Source: Sulfurimonas sp. (GTDB taxonomy: Bacteria; Campylobacterota; Campylobacteria; Campylobacterales; Sulfurimonadaceae). Taken from it: a stretch of 6,667 nucleotides of DNA. Each line of letters opens with the position of its first letter. Position 1 is the first letter of the stretch. This document shows, one piece after another, positions 6,038-6,667 of the stretch. The position numbers and the translations under genes were made by a program. The notes beneath the pieces are model-generated. The model saw only the letters and a program-made list of their open reading frames with translations, did no database searches and was not told the DNA's origin. The DNA lies in the NCBI GenBank assembly GCA_027047745.1, contig JALTUB010000127.1, forward strand, positions 1 through 6,667. Reading direction: 5' to 3'.

Positions 6038-6075
6038 ACCTCATAAAAAAACTATACAAATAAATAAACTTGGAG
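6021..6075 (+). promoter_or_regulatory. Shine-Dalgarno-sequestering inverted repeat between the two rightward genes
   Basis: CTCCAAGTTTA (6021-6031) and TAAACTTGGAG (6065-6075) are exact 11-bp complements separated by 33 bases. The right arm contains the TTGGAG Shine-Dalgarno of the next gene (ATG 6081); the left arm is within the last codons of the small gene. A ribosome finishing at the stop (6035-6037) would cover the left arm and free the site. The pairing is seen directly; coupling is inferred. Confidence 0.6.
6053..6058 (+). promoter_or_regulatory. Possible internal -10 ahead of the barrel gene
   Basis: TATACA would start RNA near 6065, giving a short transcript lacking the left arm of the inverted repeat and so with an open Shine-Dalgarno. 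No -35 is evident. Confidence 0.2.
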
Positions 6076-6080
6076 CAACC

Positions 6081-6667
6081 ATGAAAAAGCTAATAAGCTT
6101 ATCCCTGCTCGCATACACATCACTTTTTGCAGATGCAGAACTAGATGCTATTCGAGCGCAATTAGAACAACAAAAAATAATTACACAAAAACTTATGGCG
6201 AAGCTAAATGAGCTTGAACACAGAACACAAGTACAATCAAAGCAAATAACCAAAATAGAGACAAAAAATACAAATCAATCGGCAAGTTTTTCACAAAACG
6301 CTTACTTGCCTGATATGGCTTTTATACTCAACATGTCTGCATTAGATAGAAATGTTAAAAATAGTGACTATCAACATTATGATATTCCTGGATTTATAAA
6401 CGATGTTGGTGCTACTGGCGAGTTGCCATTTAACAAAAATGATGGTTTTAACTTTAACTATGCAGAGGTAGCACTTCGTTCTACTGTTGACCCATATTTT
6501 GATGCTTTTGCTATCTTTCATCTTAGTCCTGCTGCATTTACGATAGAAGAGGCTTTTGTTAAAACTCGTGCTATTCCTTATGGCATACAGATTAAAGCAG
6601 GAACATTTAAAAGTGATTTTGGTCGTATCAACTCTAAACATCAGCATACATGGCAGTTTGACACACA
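6081..6667 (+). CDS. Outer-membrane beta-barrel protein with N-terminal coiled coil, partial (cut by right edge)
   Basis: The first 195 residues are visible. A signal peptide MKKLISLSLLAYTSLFA is followed by a likely cleavage before D18. Residues 18-65 (ELDAIRAQLEQQK and on, ELEHRTQVQSKQ) are predicted coiled coil, as in trimeric or peptidoglycan-near outer-membrane proteins. From about 75 the sequence alternates in beta-strand fashion: FNFNYAEVALRSTVDPYFDA, then IEEAFVKTRAIPYGIQIKAG and FKSDFGRINSKHQHTWQFDT. The last block (K-AG-F-SDFGR-N--H-H-W-F-D) is like proteins I recall being annotated as zinc-regulated outer-membrane receptors or phosphate-selective-porin-like barrels. A plug domain or TonB box is not seen. 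GGAG at 6072-6075, 5 bases before the ATG, supports the start. With the His/CxxC protein upstream, metal uptake is a reasonable guess; the substrate is not shown. Confidence 0.8.
   Translation, partial: MKKLISLSLLAYTSLFADAELDAIRAQLEQQKIITQKLMAKLNELEHRTQVQSKQITKIETKNTNQSASFSQNAYLPDMAFILNMSALDRNVKNSDYQHYDIPGFINDVGATGELPFNKNDGFNFNYAEVALRSTVDPYFDAFAIFHLSPAAFTIEEAFVKTRAIPYGIQIKAGTFKSDFGRINSKHQHTWQFDT

Noticed and set aside
6342..6647. 101-codon minus-strand ORF opposite the barrel gene
   Set aside because: It is antisense to a well-supported coding frame with signal peptide and family-like motifs.

Overview
The window looks like a chromosomal segment of a Campylobacterota (epsilonproteobacterial) species, probably close to Sulfurimonas or a relative. 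The reasons are the AT-rich sequence, the addA-rplM-rpsI order (which I recall as also present in Campylobacter jejuni), T-rich extended -10 promoters, and the protein sequences. The assignment is my inference; no search was run.

Layout from left to right. Positions 1-1747 (minus strand) hold the N-terminal 582 residues of a type II-C Cas9. The gene runs off the left edge just before the HNH catalytic histidine. Immediately upstream of cas9 and on the opposite strand (about 1788-1860) is a candidate tracrRNA: a putative anti-repeat followed by a short hairpin that resembles, from memory, the C. jejuni tracrRNA. The cas9 and tracrRNA promoters appear to lie back to back within about 20 bases, and the cas9 start codon sits in an 8-bp inverted repeat with its Shine-Dalgarno in the loop. 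The adaptation genes and CRISPR array are not in the window and are expected to the left.

Positions 2004-2830 (minus) hold rpsI (S9) and rplM (L13), a two-gene ribosomal operon with its own promoter. Positions 2914-5628 (minus) hold a complete 904-residue AddA/RecB-like helicase-nuclease for double-strand break processing. It is preceded by a 16-codon mini-ORF that carries the good Shine-Dalgarno and overlaps the helicase start codon. No addB lies next to it.

Positions 5756 to the right edge (plus) hold a small membrane-anchored or exported protein with a His-rich and CxxC motif, followed by the N-terminal third or so of an outer-membrane beta-barrel protein with an N-terminal coiled coil. 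Together they look like a metal (probably zinc) acquisition operon. An exact 11-bp inverted repeat pairs the 3' end of the small gene with the Shine-Dalgarno of the barrel gene, which suggests translational coupling. The small gene has a strong extended -10 only 7 bases from its ATG, so its mRNA may be leaderless. A dyad symmetry covers its -35 region.

The leftward genes form three separate jobs (CRISPR interference, ribosome assembly, recombination), each with its own start signals. The rightward pair is a separate envelope/metal unit diverging from addA.
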